64,000 nt of DNA from Gammaproteobacteria bacterium (lineage in GTDB: Bacteria > Pseudomonadota > Gammaproteobacteria > Poriferisulfidales > Poriferisulfidaceae): contig JAPPLD010000027.1 of assembly GCA_028819565.1 (NCBI GenBank), forward strand, positions 80,802 through 144,801, written 5' to 3'. Positions 17,688 through 28,428 of this stretch are shown here, piece by piece (positions within the stretch are counted from its first letter, which is position 1; each line of letters starts with the position of its first letter). Made by a program: the position numbers and the translations under genes. Below the pieces are notes generated by a model. It was not told the DNA's origin. It searched no databases and worked only from the letters and a program-made list of their open reading frames with translations.

Positions 17688-17716
17688 ATTAGGTATAATA
17701 GTACCTTATTTGGGTA
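17681..17716. promoter_or_regulatory. Inverted-repeat operator and promoter of the MNT/HEPN pair
   Basis: An imperfect palindrome with arms TACCCATATTAGGTA (17681-17695) and TACCTTATTTGGGTA (17702-17716) around a 6-base centre. It covers the ATG of the nucleotidyltransferase gene (17687) and, on the minus strand, a -10-like TATTAT (17700-17695). It is a good binding site for the winged helix encoded by that gene. Confidence 0.65.
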
Positions 17717-17911
17717 AGTCAAGTGGCATGCAGGAAATCGGCAAAAGCCTTATCATGGGGATGCCAAGCGGTCGTGATGCTTGTCCCCAAGCGTCACTTT
17801 TATCGGTAATCCCTGGTAGCGGCAAATCCGCTTGTGGCCATGCCTGGATTTTGACTCGCACCATAACTGAAGCTTGAAATCGATGCCTTTGCCGTTTCCC
17901 TAGCCCCGGAC

Positions 17912-18886
17912 ATGGAAGATCCAAGACAGGAACACTTGCGGGGCTGGGTGCGCCAAATCCTGCAGAACCCGGAACTGGAACTCCGCCAAGTGGCGGGCGA
18001 TGCCAGTTTCCGCCGTTACTTCCGCGTGCACGGGGCGGACCGCACCTGGATCGCCATGGATGCCCCGCCCGAAAATGAGCCCCTGCAAACTTTCCTTGCA
18101 GTCAACGCGCACCTGCAGAAAGCAGGCGTGCACGTTCCGGACATCCAGGTGGAAAACGAGGCCGACGGATTCCTCTTGCTCGAAGACCTGGGGGACACGC
18201 AGTATTTGCAGAGTCTAGACGAAGAATCGGCGGATTCGCTGTACGGCGACGCCCTCGATGCCCTGCTGCGCATCCAGGCCCTGCCGCAAGGCCCGTTGCC
18301 ACCGTACGATGCGGAACAGCTGCGCCTGGAACTCGACCGGTTCACCGATTGGTATCTTGGCTGCCATCTCGGCTGGGAATTGAACCGCGAGGATCAACTC
18401 ATGATCGAGACGGCCTGGCAGTTGCTGATCAACTGCGCCCTGGAACAACCGTGCGTGGCAGTCCACCGCGACTACCACTCACGAAACCTGATGGTGGCCG
18501 AGCCCAACCCCGGCATCATCGACCATCAGGACGCGATGTGGGGACCAGTGACTTATGACCTGGTCTCCCTGCTCCGGGACTGCTACATCGCCTGGCCCGA
18601 TGAGCGGGTCCTCGGCTGGGCGGAACAGTACCGCCAACGCGCCATTCAACTGGGAATTCTTGATGAGGGTGTGGATTCCGAACGTTTCATGGAGTGGTTC
18701 GACTGGATGGGGGTGCAGCGCCACCTGAAGGCGGTCGGCATCTTTGCCCGTTTGTGCCATCGGGACGACAAACCTTCCTTCTTGGATGACGTGCCGCGCG
18801 TCCTGCGCTATGTCCAAGACGTCTGTGCCAAGTATCCGTCACTGCAACCCTTGGCGGACCTGGTGGCGCGGCTGCCGGAGCCCTGA
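17912..18886 (+). CDS. amgK: N-acetylmuramate/N-acetylglucosamine 1-kinase
   Basis: 324-residue aminoglycoside-phosphotransferase-fold sugar kinase that phosphorylates MurNAc and GlcNAc at the anomeric carbon during peptidoglycan recycling. The catalytic loop is HRDYHSRNLMV (about residue 187) and the metal-binding Asp is in IDHQDAMWGP. Identification as AmgK rests on the kinase fold combined with the adjacent murU, which starts one base after its stop. The pathway returns MurNAc to UDP-MurNAc without MurA, and in Pseudomonas it contributes to intrinsic fosfomycin tolerance. Cytoplasmic. Confidence 0.92.
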   Translation: MEDPRQEHLRGWVRQILQNPELELRQVAGDASFRRYFRVHGADRTWIAMDAPPENEPLQTFLAVNAHLQKAGVHVPDIQVENEADGFLLLEDLGDTQYLQSLDEESADSLYGDALDALLRIQALPQGPLPPYDAEQLRLELDRFTDWYLGCHLGWELNREDQLMIETAWQLLINCALEQPCVAVHRDYHSRNLMVAEPNPGIIDHQDAMWGPVTYDLVSLLRDCYIAWPDERVLGWAEQYRQRAIQLGILDEGVDSERFMEWFDWMGVQRHLKAVGIFARLCHRDDKPSFLDDVPRVLRYVQDVCAKYPSLQPLADLVARLPEP

Positions 18887-18887
18887 C

Positions 18888-19559
18888 ATGCCCTCGGCCA
18901 TGATCCTGTCGGCCGGGCGCGGGGAACGCATGCGCCCGCTGAGTGACACCCTGCCGAAAGCCCTTTTGGAAGTCGCCGGCGAACCCCTGATCGTGCGCCA
19001 TCTCCGAGCTCTGCGCGAGGTCGGAACTGAAGACATCGTCATCAACCTGTCGCACCTCGGGGAACAGATTCGCGATGCCCTGAGAGACGGCGAGGAATTC
19101 GGCGTTCGCATCCTCTATTCTCCCGAACCCTCTCCCCCGCTAGAGACCGGCGGTGGCATCCGCCAGGCTCTTCCCCTATTGGGGCCAAACCCGTTCTGGG
19201 TCGTCAACGCGGACATCTGCACCGACTACCGATTCGCCGCCCCGCCGCTGGCCGACGGCGACGACGCGCACCTAGTCCTGGTCGACAACCCCGCGCATCA
19301 CCCGGAAGGCGATTTCTACTACGAGGGGGGCCGTGTCCAAGAGCAGTCCGGAGAACGCCTGACGTTCGCCGGGATCGGCTTCTATCGCCCTCGCCTGTTC
19401 GAGGCGTACGAACCCGGGCACTTTCAATTAGCGCCTCTGCTGCACACCGCCATTCGCGGCAGCCGGGCGAGTGGCGAGCATTACCGCGGACTGTGGTCGG
19501 ATATCGGAACCGCCGAGCGTCTGGCCGAGGCTCAGGCTGCTCTACGCGAAACCGCATGA
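18888..19559 (+). CDS. murU: N-acetylmuramate alpha-1-phosphate uridylyltransferase
   Basis: 223-residue sugar nucleotidyltransferase that makes UDP-MurNAc from MurNAc-1-phosphate, the step after AmgK. The nucleotide-binding motif LSAGRGERMRPLSDTLPK is at the N-terminus, followed by WVVNADICTDY with the metal-binding Asp. The start MPSAMILSAG at 18888 lies one base after the amgK stop; an in-frame ATG at 18744 is inside amgK and unlikely. Length matches MurU (about 223). The amgK-murU pair is typical of pseudomonads and relatives. Confidence 0.92.
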   Translation: MPSAMILSAGRGERMRPLSDTLPKALLEVAGEPLIVRHLRALREVGTEDIVINLSHLGEQIRDALRDGEEFGVRILYSPEPSPPLETGGGIRQALPLLGPNPFWVVNADICTDYRFAAPPLADGDDAHLVLVDNPAHHPEGDFYYEGGRVQEQSGERLTFAGIGFYRPRLFEAYEPGHFQLAPLLHTAIRGSRASGEHYRGLWSDIGTAERLAEAQAALRETA

Positions 19560-19651
19560 GACCATTTATAAACATCTGATTTAATTTTATTTTATTCTCC
19601 AACGCTAATTCGTCCGAATACGCATCCTGGTTCTGCGTAGCGATCTTGTGA

Positions 19652-19678
19652 TATAGTGAATACATGTATGCATGTATT
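19652..19678 (+). promoter_or_regulatory. Promoter -10 and palindromic operator of the RelBE-type pair
   Basis: TATAGT (19652-19657) is followed at once by a perfect 8 bp inverted repeat, AATACATG-TATG-CATGTATT (19659-19678), 23 bp before the antitoxin ATG. The position over the transcription start fits autorepression by the antitoxin. No good -35 is visible. Confidence 0.6.
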
Positions 19679-19701
19679 GAAATCAAGAGAGGTATTGCGA
19701 C

Positions 19702-19929
19702 ATGGCGACTTCTATTCGCTTAGCCCCGGAAACAGAGCAGAGGCTCGACTACCTTGCCTCGCAAACCGGACGCACCAAGGCCTACTACTTGCGGGAAATC
19801 ATCGAGCATGGCATCGAAGAAATGGAGGACTACTACCTTGCCGCTGACGTGTTGGAACGGATCCGAAAGGGACAGGAACGGGTGCATTCGGCGACTGACG
19901 TAAGGAAAGACCTTGGCTTGGACGATTGA
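19702..19929 (+). CDS. RelB/ribbon-helix-helix type antitoxin
   Basis: 75 residues with an N-terminal ribbon-helix-helix pattern: TSIRLAPETEQRLDYLA, then TGRTKAYYLREIIEHGIEE. The C-terminal part is acidic and would wrap the toxin. It is followed by a RelE-like toxin in an overlapping frame and preceded by a palindromic operator, the usual layout of an autoregulated type II pair. Located between murU and the leu block. Confidence 0.85.
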   Translation: MATSIRLAPETEQRLDYLASQTGRTKAYYLREIIEHGIEEMEDYYLAADVLERIRKGQERVHSATDVRKDLGLDD

Positions 19930-20179
19930 TTACGCCGACACGGCCAAAGGGCAGCTCCGCAAGCTTGACAAACAGAGGGCACAGCGCATCGTCGATTTCA
20001 TGGACAAGCGCATCGCCAAACTGGAAAACCCGCGCAGCACAGGCAAGGCATTGACCGGCCCGCTGGGTGATTTCTGGCGTTACCGGGTGGGCGACTGCCG
20101 GGTGATTTGCGACATTCAGGATGGTGCCTTGCGCGTGCTCGTCGTGCAGGTGGGCAACCGACGCGAAATCTACCGATAG
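19913..20179 (+). CDS. RelE/ParE family toxin
   Basis: 88 residues with the RelE fold pattern: ADTAKGQLRKLDKQRAQRI, then a central FWRYRVGDCRVICDI and the C-terminal VLVVQVGNRREIYR, which matches RelE mRNA interferases (R-Y-R-x-G-x-Y-R core and final H/R-x-x-x-Y). The start codon is TTG at 19913, with AAGGAAAG placed well upstream, and the gene overlaps the antitoxin by 17 bp. RelE toxins cleave mRNA in the ribosome A site; this one is predicted, not proven. Confidence 0.87.
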   Translation: MAWTIDYADTAKGQLRKLDKQRAQRIVDFMDKRIAKLENPRSTGKALTGPLGDFWRYRVGDCRVICDIQDGALRVLVVQVGNRREIYR

Positions 20180-20295
20180 AGGATTCATAGAGGCATAGCA
20201 AGAGGGCCCGAAAGAGAGGAATGATGTCGAAAGAAGTGGTATTGCAGGTCGCTTCATTGCACGCCAAAAACACCCCAAAGAATGCCCCTGTCGCC

Positions 20296-20301
20296 TATAA
20301 T
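20296..20301 (+). promoter_or_regulatory. Consensus -10 box for the leu-asd-trp block
   Basis: TATAAT within GCCTATAATTGACG, 35 bp before the leuC ATG. No good -35 is seen at 17 bp spacing. I saw no leader peptide rich in leucine codons or attenuator between 20180 and 20335. Confidence 0.45.
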
Positions 20302-20335
20302 TGACGCACACCAAGCATCCAACGAAAAAACGATC

Positions 20336-21745
20336 ATGTCCGGGCGTACCCTGTACGACAAACTTTGGGACGAGCACGCGGTGCAGACGGCCGAAGACGG
20401 CACCACCCTGCTGTACATCGACTGCCAGCTGGTCCACGAAGTGACTTCGCCGCAGGCCTTCGAGGGCCTGCGCCTGGCTGGTCGTGCGCCCTGGCGACCC
20501 GACAGCATCGTTGCGGTAGCCGACCATAACGTCCCGACCGAGCCGGATCTCGAGGAAATTCCCGATGCGGTCTCGCGCCACCAGGTCGAGGTCTTGGATG
20601 CCAATTGCGCCGAGTACGGCCTGCTGGAATTCCCGATGGGGGACCCGCGCCAGGGCATCGTGCACGTGATCGGTCCGGAGCAGGGCATCACCCTGCCCGG
20701 CATGACCGTAGTCTGTGGCGACTCGCACACCTCTACGCACGGTGCGCTGGCAACGCTGGCATTCGGCATCGGCACTTCGCAGGTGGAGCACGTCTTGGCC
20801 ACCCAGTGTCTGCCAGTGCGCAAGCCGGCCAACATGCTGGTGCGCCTTGAGGGCCGCGCCGCGCCCGGCGTCGGCGCCAAGGACTTGGCGCTCGCTTTGA
20901 TCGGAAGCATCGGCGCGGCGGGCGGCACCGGCTGCGCCATCGAATTCGCCGGGCAGGCGGTGGAAGCCATGAGCATGGAGGCCCGCATGACCCTGTGCAA
21001 CATGGCGATCGAAGCCGGCGCGCGTTCCGGACTGGTCGCGGTCGACGACGTCACCCTCGAATATGTTCGCGGACGAACCTATGCGCCCGAAGGCGCCGTC
21101 TTGGAAGAGGCCGAACGGCGGTGGCGTGAACTGCGCTCGGACGGCGATGCCGTGTTCGAGCGTGCCGTGGTGCTGCAGACTGGCGAATTGGCTCCCCAGG
21201 TGACCTGGGGCACGTCGCCGGAAATGGTCGTGCCAGTCGATGCGGCCGTGCCCCGCCCCGACGAGGCAGAAGACTCTGTGCGTGCCGACGACATGAAGGC
21301 CGCACTGAACTACATGGGCCTGAAAGGCGGCGAGACGGTCACCGACCTTGAACTGGACCGAATTTTTATCGGCTCCTGTACCAACGCCCGCATCGAGGAT
21401 CTGCGCGAAGCTGCCGCGGTAGTCCGCGGGCGGCATTGCGCGGACAATATCCGCCAAGCCCTGGTCGTCCCCGGCTCCGGGCGGGTCAAGGCCCAGGCCG
21501 AATCGGAAGGGCTGGACCGGATCTTTACCGAGGCCGGCTTCGAATGGCGGGAACCGGGCTGTTCGATGTGCCTGGCCATGAACGCTGATCGGCTGGAACC
21601 CGGCGAGCGCTGTGCCGCCACCTCCAACCGGAACTTCGAGGGCCGCCAGGGCGAGGGCGGGCGCACCCACCTGGTCAGCCCGGCGATGGCCGCGGCGGCC
21701 GCCTGCGCCGGGCATTTCGTTGACGTGCGGGAATACTTGGCATGA
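20336..21745 (+). CDS. leuC: 3-isopropylmalate dehydratase large subunit
   Basis: 469-residue aconitase-family subunit that isomerises 2- to 3-isopropylmalate in leucine synthesis together with LeuD. The 4Fe-4S ligands are visible in [25 protein letters not shown] and GCSMCLAMN. The start [11 protein letters not shown] at 20336 gives the family length; an in-frame ATG at 20282 adds 18 non-conserved residues upstream of the -10 box. It overlaps leuD by 4 bp and heads the long coupled block. leuA is not in the window. Confidence 0.97.
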   Translation: MSGRTLYDKLWDEHAVQTAEDGTTLLYIDCQLVHEVTSPQAFEGLRLAGRAPWRPDSIVAVADHNVPTEPDLEEIPDAVSRHQVEVLDANCAEYGLLEFPMGDPRQGIVHVIGPEQGITLPGMTVVCGDSHTSTHGALATLAFGIGTSQVEHVLATQCLPVRKPANMLVRLEGRAAPGVGAKDLALALIGSIGAAGGTGCAIEFAGQAVEAMSMEARMTLCNMAIEAGARSGLVAVDDVTLEYVRGRTYAPEGAVLEEAERRWRELRSDGDAVFERAVVLQTGELAPQVTWGTSPEMVVPVDAAVPRPDEAEDSVRADDMKAALNYMGLKGGETVTDLELDRIFIGSCTNARIEDLREAAAVVRGRHCADNIRQALVVPGSGRVKAQAESEGLDRIFTEAGFEWREPGCSMCLAMNADRLEPGERCAATSNRNFEGRQGEGGRTHLVSPAMAAAAACAGHFVDVREYLA

Positions 21746-22395
21746 TTCCTTTCATCCGCCACCGCGGGATCGTCGCGCCGCTTGATCGAAGCAATATCGA
21801 CACCGACGTGATCATTCCCAAGCAGTACCTGAAGTCGGTCAAGCGGACCGGGTTCGGACCGAACCTGTTCGACAGTTGGCGTTACCTGGCGCCCGGCGAC
21901 TTGGAGAGCGACCACTCCCGGCGCCCGCGCAATCCGGATTTCGTGCTGAACCAGTCCCGTTACCAGGGAGCTTCCATTTTGGTCACCGGCGCCAACTTCG
22001 GTTGCGGCTCCTCGCGCGAACACGCGGTCTGGGCGTTCCTGGACGCCGGTTTCAGGGCTGTCATCGCGCCGAGTTTCGCAGACATCTTCGACACCAACGC
22101 CGCCAAGAACGGCCTGCTCACCGTCCGGTTGCCGGAGGATGCCGTGCGCACGCTCGTCGAGGAGGTCGAACAAACCGAAGGCTACCAGCTGGACATCGAC
22201 CTGCCGGAACAAACGATGGTGGCGGATTCCGGCGCGACCTGGTCGTTCGACATCGACCCGCAGCGCAAACGCTGCCTGGTCGAAGGACTCGACGACATCG
22301 CGCTGACCCTGCACCACGCGGACCAGATCCGCGAATTCGAAGCGGCACGGCGGGCGCACGCCCCCTGGCTGTTCGACCGCTTCGGCAGCCCGTAA
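21742..22395 (+). CDS. leuD: 3-isopropylmalate dehydratase small subunit
   Basis: 217-residue partner of LeuC carrying the swivelling domain. Diagnostic segments are [14 protein letters not shown] near residue 20 and [16 protein letters not shown], followed by [17 protein letters not shown]. Length is normal (about 213). Its ATG overlaps the leuC stop by 4 bp, and its TAA shares one base with the leuB ATG. Confidence 0.97.
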   Translation: MIPFIRHRGIVAPLDRSNIDTDVIIPKQYLKSVKRTGFGPNLFDSWRYLAPGDLESDHSRRPRNPDFVLNQSRYQGASILVTGANFGCGSSREHAVWAFLDAGFRAVIAPSFADIFDTNAAKNGLLTVRLPEDAVRTLVEEVEQTEGYQLDIDLPEQTMVADSGATWSFDIDPQRKRCLVEGLDDIALTLHHADQIREFEAARRAHAPWLFDRFGSP

Positions 22396-23477
22396 TGTCG
22401 CGCGTCCTGATCCTGCCCGGCGACGGCATCGGCCCGGAGATCACGGCCGAGGCCCGCAAGGTACTCGACTGCCTGGTCCGCGACGGCGGCCTCGAACTGG
22501 AGCTGGACGAAGCCTTGGTCGGGGGAGCGGCTGTCGATGCACAGGGCGATCCCCTGCCGGCCAGCACCCTGCAGGCTGCCCGCGACTCCGACGCCGTGCT
22601 GCTGGCGGCGGTCGGTGCACCCCGTTACGACACTCCCGACCGCGCGCTGCGCCCCGAGACCGGCCTGCTCAGACTGCGCAAGGGGCTGGGACTGTACGCC
22701 AACCTGCGCCCTGCGACGCTGATGCCCGGCATGGCGCATGCCTCGAGCCTCAAGCCCGAAAAACTCGAAGGGCTGGATCTCCTGATCGTGCGTGAATTGA
22801 CCGGCGGGCTTTATTTCGGCGAACCGCGCGCGCTGGCCGAGCACGACGGCCGCAGGCGCGGCGTCAACACCATGGTCTATGATGAGGATGAAATCTCTCG
22901 CATCGCCCACAGCGCCTTTCAGGCCGCCCAGTTGCGGAGCCGGAGGGTTTGTTCCGTGGACAAAGCGAACGTTCTCGAGGTCTCGGAGTTGTGGCGGACC
23001 GTGGTCGGCGAAATCGCGCAAGAGTACCCCGACGTCGAACTGTCGCACCTGTACGTGGACAATGCCGCCATGCAACTGGTCGCCGAACCCACCCAGTTCG
23101 ACGTGATGGTGACCGGCAACCTGTTCGGAGACATCCTGTCCGACATTGCCGCCCAGTTGACCGGATCGATCGGCCTGCTGCCCTCGGCATCCCTGAACGA
23201 GAAGCGCCAAGGCCTCTACGAACCGGTGCACGGCTCGGCTCCCGACTTGGCCGGCACCGGTCAAGCCAACCCACTTGCGATGATTCTGTCGGTCGGCATG
23301 ATGCTCCGCTATTCCCTGCAACGGGCCGACGCCGCTGATGCGGTGGAAGGCGCCGTGCGGGACGTGCTGGAACAGGGACTGCGAACCGCCGACCTCGCAG
23401 ACGGCGGCGAAGCCGTCGGGACGGTGCAGATGGGAGATGCGGTGATCGACGCGCTGAAGGGGCGCCTCGGCCCATGA
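22395..23477 (+). CDS. leuB: 3-isopropylmalate dehydrogenase
   Basis: 360-residue NAD-dependent enzyme for the third leucine step. It begins [13 protein letters not shown] and contains the LeuB-specific [10 protein letters not shown], the metal-binding [19 protein letters not shown] and the nucleotide-binding [15 protein letters not shown]. The open frame extends upstream through leuD in another phase; the real ATG is 22395. It overlaps asd by 4 bp. Confidence 0.97.
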   Translation: MSRVLILPGDGIGPEITAEARKVLDCLVRDGGLELELDEALVGGAAVDAQGDPLPASTLQAARDSDAVLLAAVGAPRYDTPDRALRPETGLLRLRKGLGLYANLRPATLMPGMAHASSLKPEKLEGLDLLIVRELTGGLYFGEPRALAEHDGRRRGVNTMVYDEDEISRIAHSAFQAAQLRSRRVCSVDKANVLEVSELWRTVVGEIAQEYPDVELSHLYVDNAAMQLVAEPTQFDVMVTGNLFGDILSDIAAQLTGSIGLLPSASLNEKRQGLYEPVHGSAPDLAGTGQANPLAMILSVGMMLRYSLQRADAADAVEGAVRDVLEQGLRTADLADGGEAVGTVQMGDAVIDALKGRLGP

Positions 23478-24496
23478 GCGGCCTGAACATCGCTGTCGTC
23501 GGTGCCACCGGTGCCGTGGGCGGGGTGATGCGCCAAGTCCTCGAAGAGCGCGATTTTCCCTGCGATACCCTACATCTAGTGGCCAGCGAGCGTTCGAAGG
23601 GTCGGTCCCTTTCGTTCCGCGGCCAGGAAATTGAGGTCCAGGCACTGGAGGAGTTCGATTTCAGCCAGGTTCAGATCGCCCTGTTCTCCGCCGGCAGCGA
23701 GCCGTCACGCCAGTTTGCGCCGCACGCCGTCGAAGCCAGCTGCCTGGTGATCGACAACACTTCCTGCTTCCGCTACGAGCCGGACATCCCGCTGGTAGTG
23801 CCCGAATGCAACCCGGAGCGCATCGCCGACTACCGCAACCGCGGCATCATCGCCAATCCCAACTGCTCGACCATCCAGATGGTCGTGGCACTCAAGCCCT
23901 TGTACGACGCGGCGGGGATCGAGCGCATCAACGTCGCCACCTACCAGGCGGTCTCCGGCACGGGCCAGGCCGCGATCGAGGAACTCCGCCGACAGACCGG
24001 GGACGCGCTTGCCGACCGCGAAAGCCCTTGCGAGGTCTATCCCCGCCCGATCGCGTTCAATGTCCTCCCGCACATCGACCACTTCCAAGACAACGGCTAT
24101 ACCCGGGAAGAGATGAAGATGGTCTGGGAGACCCACAAGATCCTGGAAGACGAAGACATCGGCGTCAACCCCACCACGGTCCGCGTGCCGGTGTACACCG
24201 GCCATTCCGAGGCCATCCACCTGGAAACCCGCGAGTCGTTGAGCGCGGCGGAGGCCCGTGCACTGCTGGAGAACGCCCCCGGCGTGGTCGTTATCGACGA
24301 AGCAGCGGACGGCGGCTACCCTACGGCGGCATCGGATGCGGCCGGTCGGGACGAAGTGTTCGTCGGGCGCATCCGCCAGGATTTGTCCCACCCGCGCGGG
24401 CTTGACCTTTGGGTGGTCAGCGACAACCTGCGCAAGGGCGCCGCAACCAACAGCATCCAGATCGCCGAACAATGGTTGGACAGCTTCGGGCAGTGA
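23474..24496 (+). CDS. asd: Aspartate-semialdehyde dehydrogenase
   Basis: 340-residue enzyme that reduces aspartyl phosphate to the semialdehyde, feeding lysine/diaminopimelate, methionine and threonine synthesis. The N-terminal NADP-binding [12 protein letters not shown] and the active-site Cys in NPNCSTIQM are present, with the catalytic His in [10 protein letters not shown]. It is coupled to leuB and to the fimV-like gene by 4 bp overlaps; the asd-fimV-truA order is characteristic of gammaproteobacteria. Confidence 0.97.
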   Translation: MSGLNIAVVGATGAVGGVMRQVLEERDFPCDTLHLVASERSKGRSLSFRGQEIEVQALEEFDFSQVQIALFSAGSEPSRQFAPHAVEASCLVIDNTSCFRYEPDIPLVVPECNPERIADYRNRGIIANPNCSTIQMVVALKPLYDAAGIERINVATYQAVSGTGQAAIEELRRQTGDALADRESPCEVYPRPIAFNVLPHIDHFQDNGYTREEMKMVWETHKILEDEDIGVNPTTVRVPVYTGHSEAIHLETRESLSAAEARALLENAPGVVVIDEAADGGYPTAASDAAGRDEVFVGRIRQDLSHPRGLDLWVVSDNLRKGAATNSIQIAEQWLDSFGQ

Positions 24497-25800
24497 ATGC
24501 GCGGCTCCTGCTCCTGGCGGCCGCCCTAGCCGCCCCGGCCCAAGCGCTGGAACTGGGCCAGCCGGAAATCCACTTCGAGCCGGACTGCTCGGCCTTGGTG
24601 ACGCTTCGCCTAGTGATGGAAGCCGGGATCGATCCGGAGCAACTGCGCATCGAGGTGGCGGCCCCGCCGACCTACCGGAAACTCCAGAAAACCTATCCTT
24701 CCTGGATCAGTTCGGCACGGCTGGAACGGAGCCGGGAAAACGGCGAGCACTGGGTCCAGGTGCGCAGCGAGGAACCGCTTCCTTCCCACCCCAACGACCT
24801 AGTGCTGGTTCTTGGGGAAGGGTATGAACTGCTCGAGTTCTACACCCTGAACTTGCCGCCGTGCACTCCGGCCGGCACGACGCGCGAGGTGGCATGGGGA
24901 GACACGTTGCTTGAGATCGCATTGGAGCAAGCCCGCTCCCGGGAAGTCGATGCCTACACCCTGATGCTGGCGATCCAGCTGTACAACCGCAATGCCTTCA
25001 TCCACGACAACATCAACCTGGTCCGGGCCGGCACCCAGCTTTACATTCCAAGCCAAGCTGAGATCGCGCGCCTGAACCTGTCCCGTCAGTGGCTGATCGA
25101 CGAAATCCAGTTCCAGAACGAGCAATGGCGGAAGTGGCGGCGGGAGGGAACGGACCTGCGCGAAAGCCCGACCCTGCAAGAACGGCGGCTACAACTTGTG
25201 CCGCTTGAGATGCAGGCCGAGTCCGCAACACCCGAGCCGACCACACCTGAAACGGATCCGGCAGAGCCGTCTGCGCTTGAGCCGATAAAGGCCGAGCCAG
25301 CCGAATCTGGAATAACTGACACTCAACCGACCGCGCCGGAACAAATCGAACCGGACGAAGCCTCTCCGGCGGAATCGGAACCGGCAGCATCCGCAGAACC
25401 TGAGACCGAAAAGACTGAAGCGCCGCTGGCAATGGCGGAGATCGAGGCCAAAGCCCTGGCGCCACTGGCGGATGGGTCGGGCGATGAAGGAACCGCGGCG
25501 AAGGTCGCATCTGGTCTCCCATGGCCTGGGATTCTCACCGCTGCGGGGATTCTGCTCTTGGTCTATCTGTCTGCGCTGACTCTGAACCGCGCCCGTCAGG
25601 CCCGGATCATTCGAGAGAGCGTGGGCGACATCGAGGATTCTGCTCGGCGCGCCACTTCCGCGCTGGATCTGGCGCACGCGCATGTCGAGGCGAACGAATA
25701 CGACCAGGCGCGCCCCCTGATCCGGCTGGTGCTGGCCGAGGGGACGGAGCAAGAACGCGAAGAAGCGGAGAGGCTGAAAAGCCGGATGGGTTCGTCCTGA
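24493..25800 (+). CDS. FimV-like LysM / TPR membrane protein
   Basis: 435 residues from a GTG start at 24493 that overlaps the asd stop (GTGA). A signal peptide ([17 protein letters not shown]) is followed by a FimV N-terminal domain, a LysM-like peptidoglycan-binding segment (WGDTLLEIALEQAR to AGTQLYIPS, about residues 135-180), a Pro/Glu-rich linker (about 240-325), one transmembrane helix (LPWPGILTAAGILLLVYLSA) and a FimV C-terminal motif (DLAHAHVEANEYDQARPLI). FimV proteins act at the cell pole in type IV pilus assembly and twitching. This is about half the length of Pseudomonas FimV. Position between asd and truA supports the call. Confidence 0.85.
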   Translation: MNARLLLLAAALAAPAQALELGQPEIHFEPDCSALVTLRLVMEAGIDPEQLRIEVAAPPTYRKLQKTYPSWISSARLERSRENGEHWVQVRSEEPLPSHPNDLVLVLGEGYELLEFYTLNLPPCTPAGTTREVAWGDTLLEIALEQARSREVDAYTLMLAIQLYNRNAFIHDNINLVRAGTQLYIPSQAEIARLNLSRQWLIDEIQFQNEQWRKWRREGTDLRESPTLQERRLQLVPLEMQAESATPEPTTPETDPAEPSALEPIKAEPAESGITDTQPTAPEQIEPDEASPAESEPAASAEPETEKTEAPLAMAEIEAKALAPLADGSGDEGTAAKVASGLPWPGILTAAGILLLVYLSALTLNRARQARIIRESVGDIEDSARRATSALDLAHAHVEANEYDQARPLIRLVLAEGTEQEREEAERLKSRMGSS

Positions 25801-25803
25801 TCC

Positions 25804-26598
25804 ATGCCTCGCCTGGCCTGCGGTCTCGAATACGACGGCGCCGGCTTCAACGGCTGGCAGCGGCAGAGCCACGCTCCGAGCGTCCAGGATGCGGTCGAGG
25901 AAGCCTTCTCCGCCGTCGCCGACCGCCCGATCCGCACAGCCGTCGCCGGCCGCACCGACACCGGGGTGCATGCGGCCGGCCAAGTCATTCATTTCGACAC
26001 CACTGCGGACCGCTCCCTGCACGCCTGGCAGCGGGGCGCGGGCGCGCACCTGCCGCCTACCGTCAGCGTCTCCTGGGTGCGAGAGGTCGCGGACGACTTC
26101 CATGCCCGCTACTCCGCGATCCGGCGTCACTACCGCTACATCATCCTGCAGCGCGACGCTGCCGCGGCGGGCCTGCTTGCCAGCAAGGTTACCCGGATTC
26201 CCAAGGCCCTGGACATTGAACAGATGCACCAGGCCGCCCAGGCCCTGCTGGGTGAGCATGACTTCACCAGCTTCCGGGCGGCGGAGTGCCAGGCCCGCCA
26301 TCCCCGGCGCACTCTCTTCCGGCTGGACGTGACCGCCCGCGAGCCGTTCGTCCACATCGACGTCGAGGCCGACGGCTTCCTGCACCACATGGTGAGAATC
26401 CTGACCGGCTCCCTGATCGACATCGGCCACGGCGAGCGCCCCCCGGAATGGCTGGCCGAGTTGCTGGAACAGCGCGACCGCACGGCGGGCGGCATCACTG
26501 CACCGCCGGACGGGCTGTACCTGATGGGCGTACACTATCCCCCTGAATGCGGCATCCCGCCGCCCCTGTGGACTCCAGATTACAGCCTGTCCGTCTGA
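25804..26598 (+). CDS. truA: tRNA pseudouridine(38-40) synthase
   Basis: 264 residues. The catalytic Asp lies in AGRTDTGVHAAGQV, and the N-terminal LEYDGAGFNGWQRQ and C-terminal FLHHMVRILTGSLIDIG are TruA signatures. It modifies positions 38-40 of the anticodon stem of many tRNAs. It starts 3 bp after fimV and ends 2 bp before trpF. Confidence 0.96.
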   Translation: MPRLACGLEYDGAGFNGWQRQSHAPSVQDAVEEAFSAVADRPIRTAVAGRTDTGVHAAGQVIHFDTTADRSLHAWQRGAGAHLPPTVSVSWVREVADDFHARYSAIRRHYRYIILQRDAAAAGLLASKVTRIPKALDIEQMHQAAQALLGEHDFTSFRAAECQARHPRRTLFRLDVTAREPFVHIDVEADGFLHHMVRILTGSLIDIGHGERPPEWLAELLEQRDRTAGGITAPPDGLYLMGVHYPPECGIPPPLWTPDYSLSV

Positions 26599-26600
26599 AT

Positions 26601-27210
26601 ATGCGCACCCGTGTCAAGATCTGCGGCATTACGAACCCGGCCGACGCCTTGCTCGCCGCCGAAGCGGGCGCCGACGCCATCGGGCTGGTGTTCCACGAAC
26701 CCAGCCCACGAAATATTGAACCTGCCGTCGCCTGTTCGATCATCGACATCCTGCCGCCTTTCATGGATGCCTACGCGGTCGTGCTCGACCCGGACCCGCA
26801 GTTCCTCGACGAATTGATCGAAACCATCCCGTTCGACGGCTTGCAGTACCACGGCCGCGAAGCGCCGGAATTGTGTGCCCGGTTCGAAGGCCACTGGATC
26901 AAGGCCGTACCCATGAACGAACCCGGTGCCCTGACCGACTACCAGCAGCACTACTCCGACGCGCACGGCTTCCTGCTGGACAGCCATGCATCGGGAGAGG
27001 CCGGGGGACAGGGCAAGACCTTCGACTGGGCGAAGGTTTGCTCCGAAGACCCGCGCCCGCTGATCCTGGCAGGCGGTCTGGAAGCGGGAAACGTGGGCAA
27101 AGCGATTCAGGCAGTCCGCCCCTGGGGCGTAGACGTCAGCAGTGGCGTCGAGGCTTCGCCCGGGCTCAAGGACCCGGAGAAAATCGCGGCATTCATGCGG
27201 GAGGTGAACC

Positions 27211-27224
<14 letters not shown>
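26601..27224 (+). CDS. trpF: Phosphoribosylanthranilate isomerase
   Basis: 207-residue TIM-barrel enzyme of tryptophan synthesis. It begins [16 protein letters not shown] with the catalytic Cys in KICG; the catalytic Asp is in LLDSHA, and the phosphate-binding [10 protein letters not shown] and DVSSGVE follow. The open frame reaches back to 26547 but homology starts at 26601. It overlaps trpB by 14 bp. It is a stand-alone trpF not fused to trpC, as is usual beside truA. Confidence 0.96.

Positions 27225-28424
<1,200 letters not shown>

Positions 28425-28428
<4 letters not shown>

Noticed and set aside
20180..20335. Leucine leader peptide, attenuator or T-box before leuC
   Set aside because: No run of leucine codons in a short ORF and no terminator/antiterminator pair is visible.
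19799..21715. 638-residue minus-strand open frame opposite relE and leuC
   Set aside because: It spans unrelated plus-strand genes with certain assignments and shows no family features.
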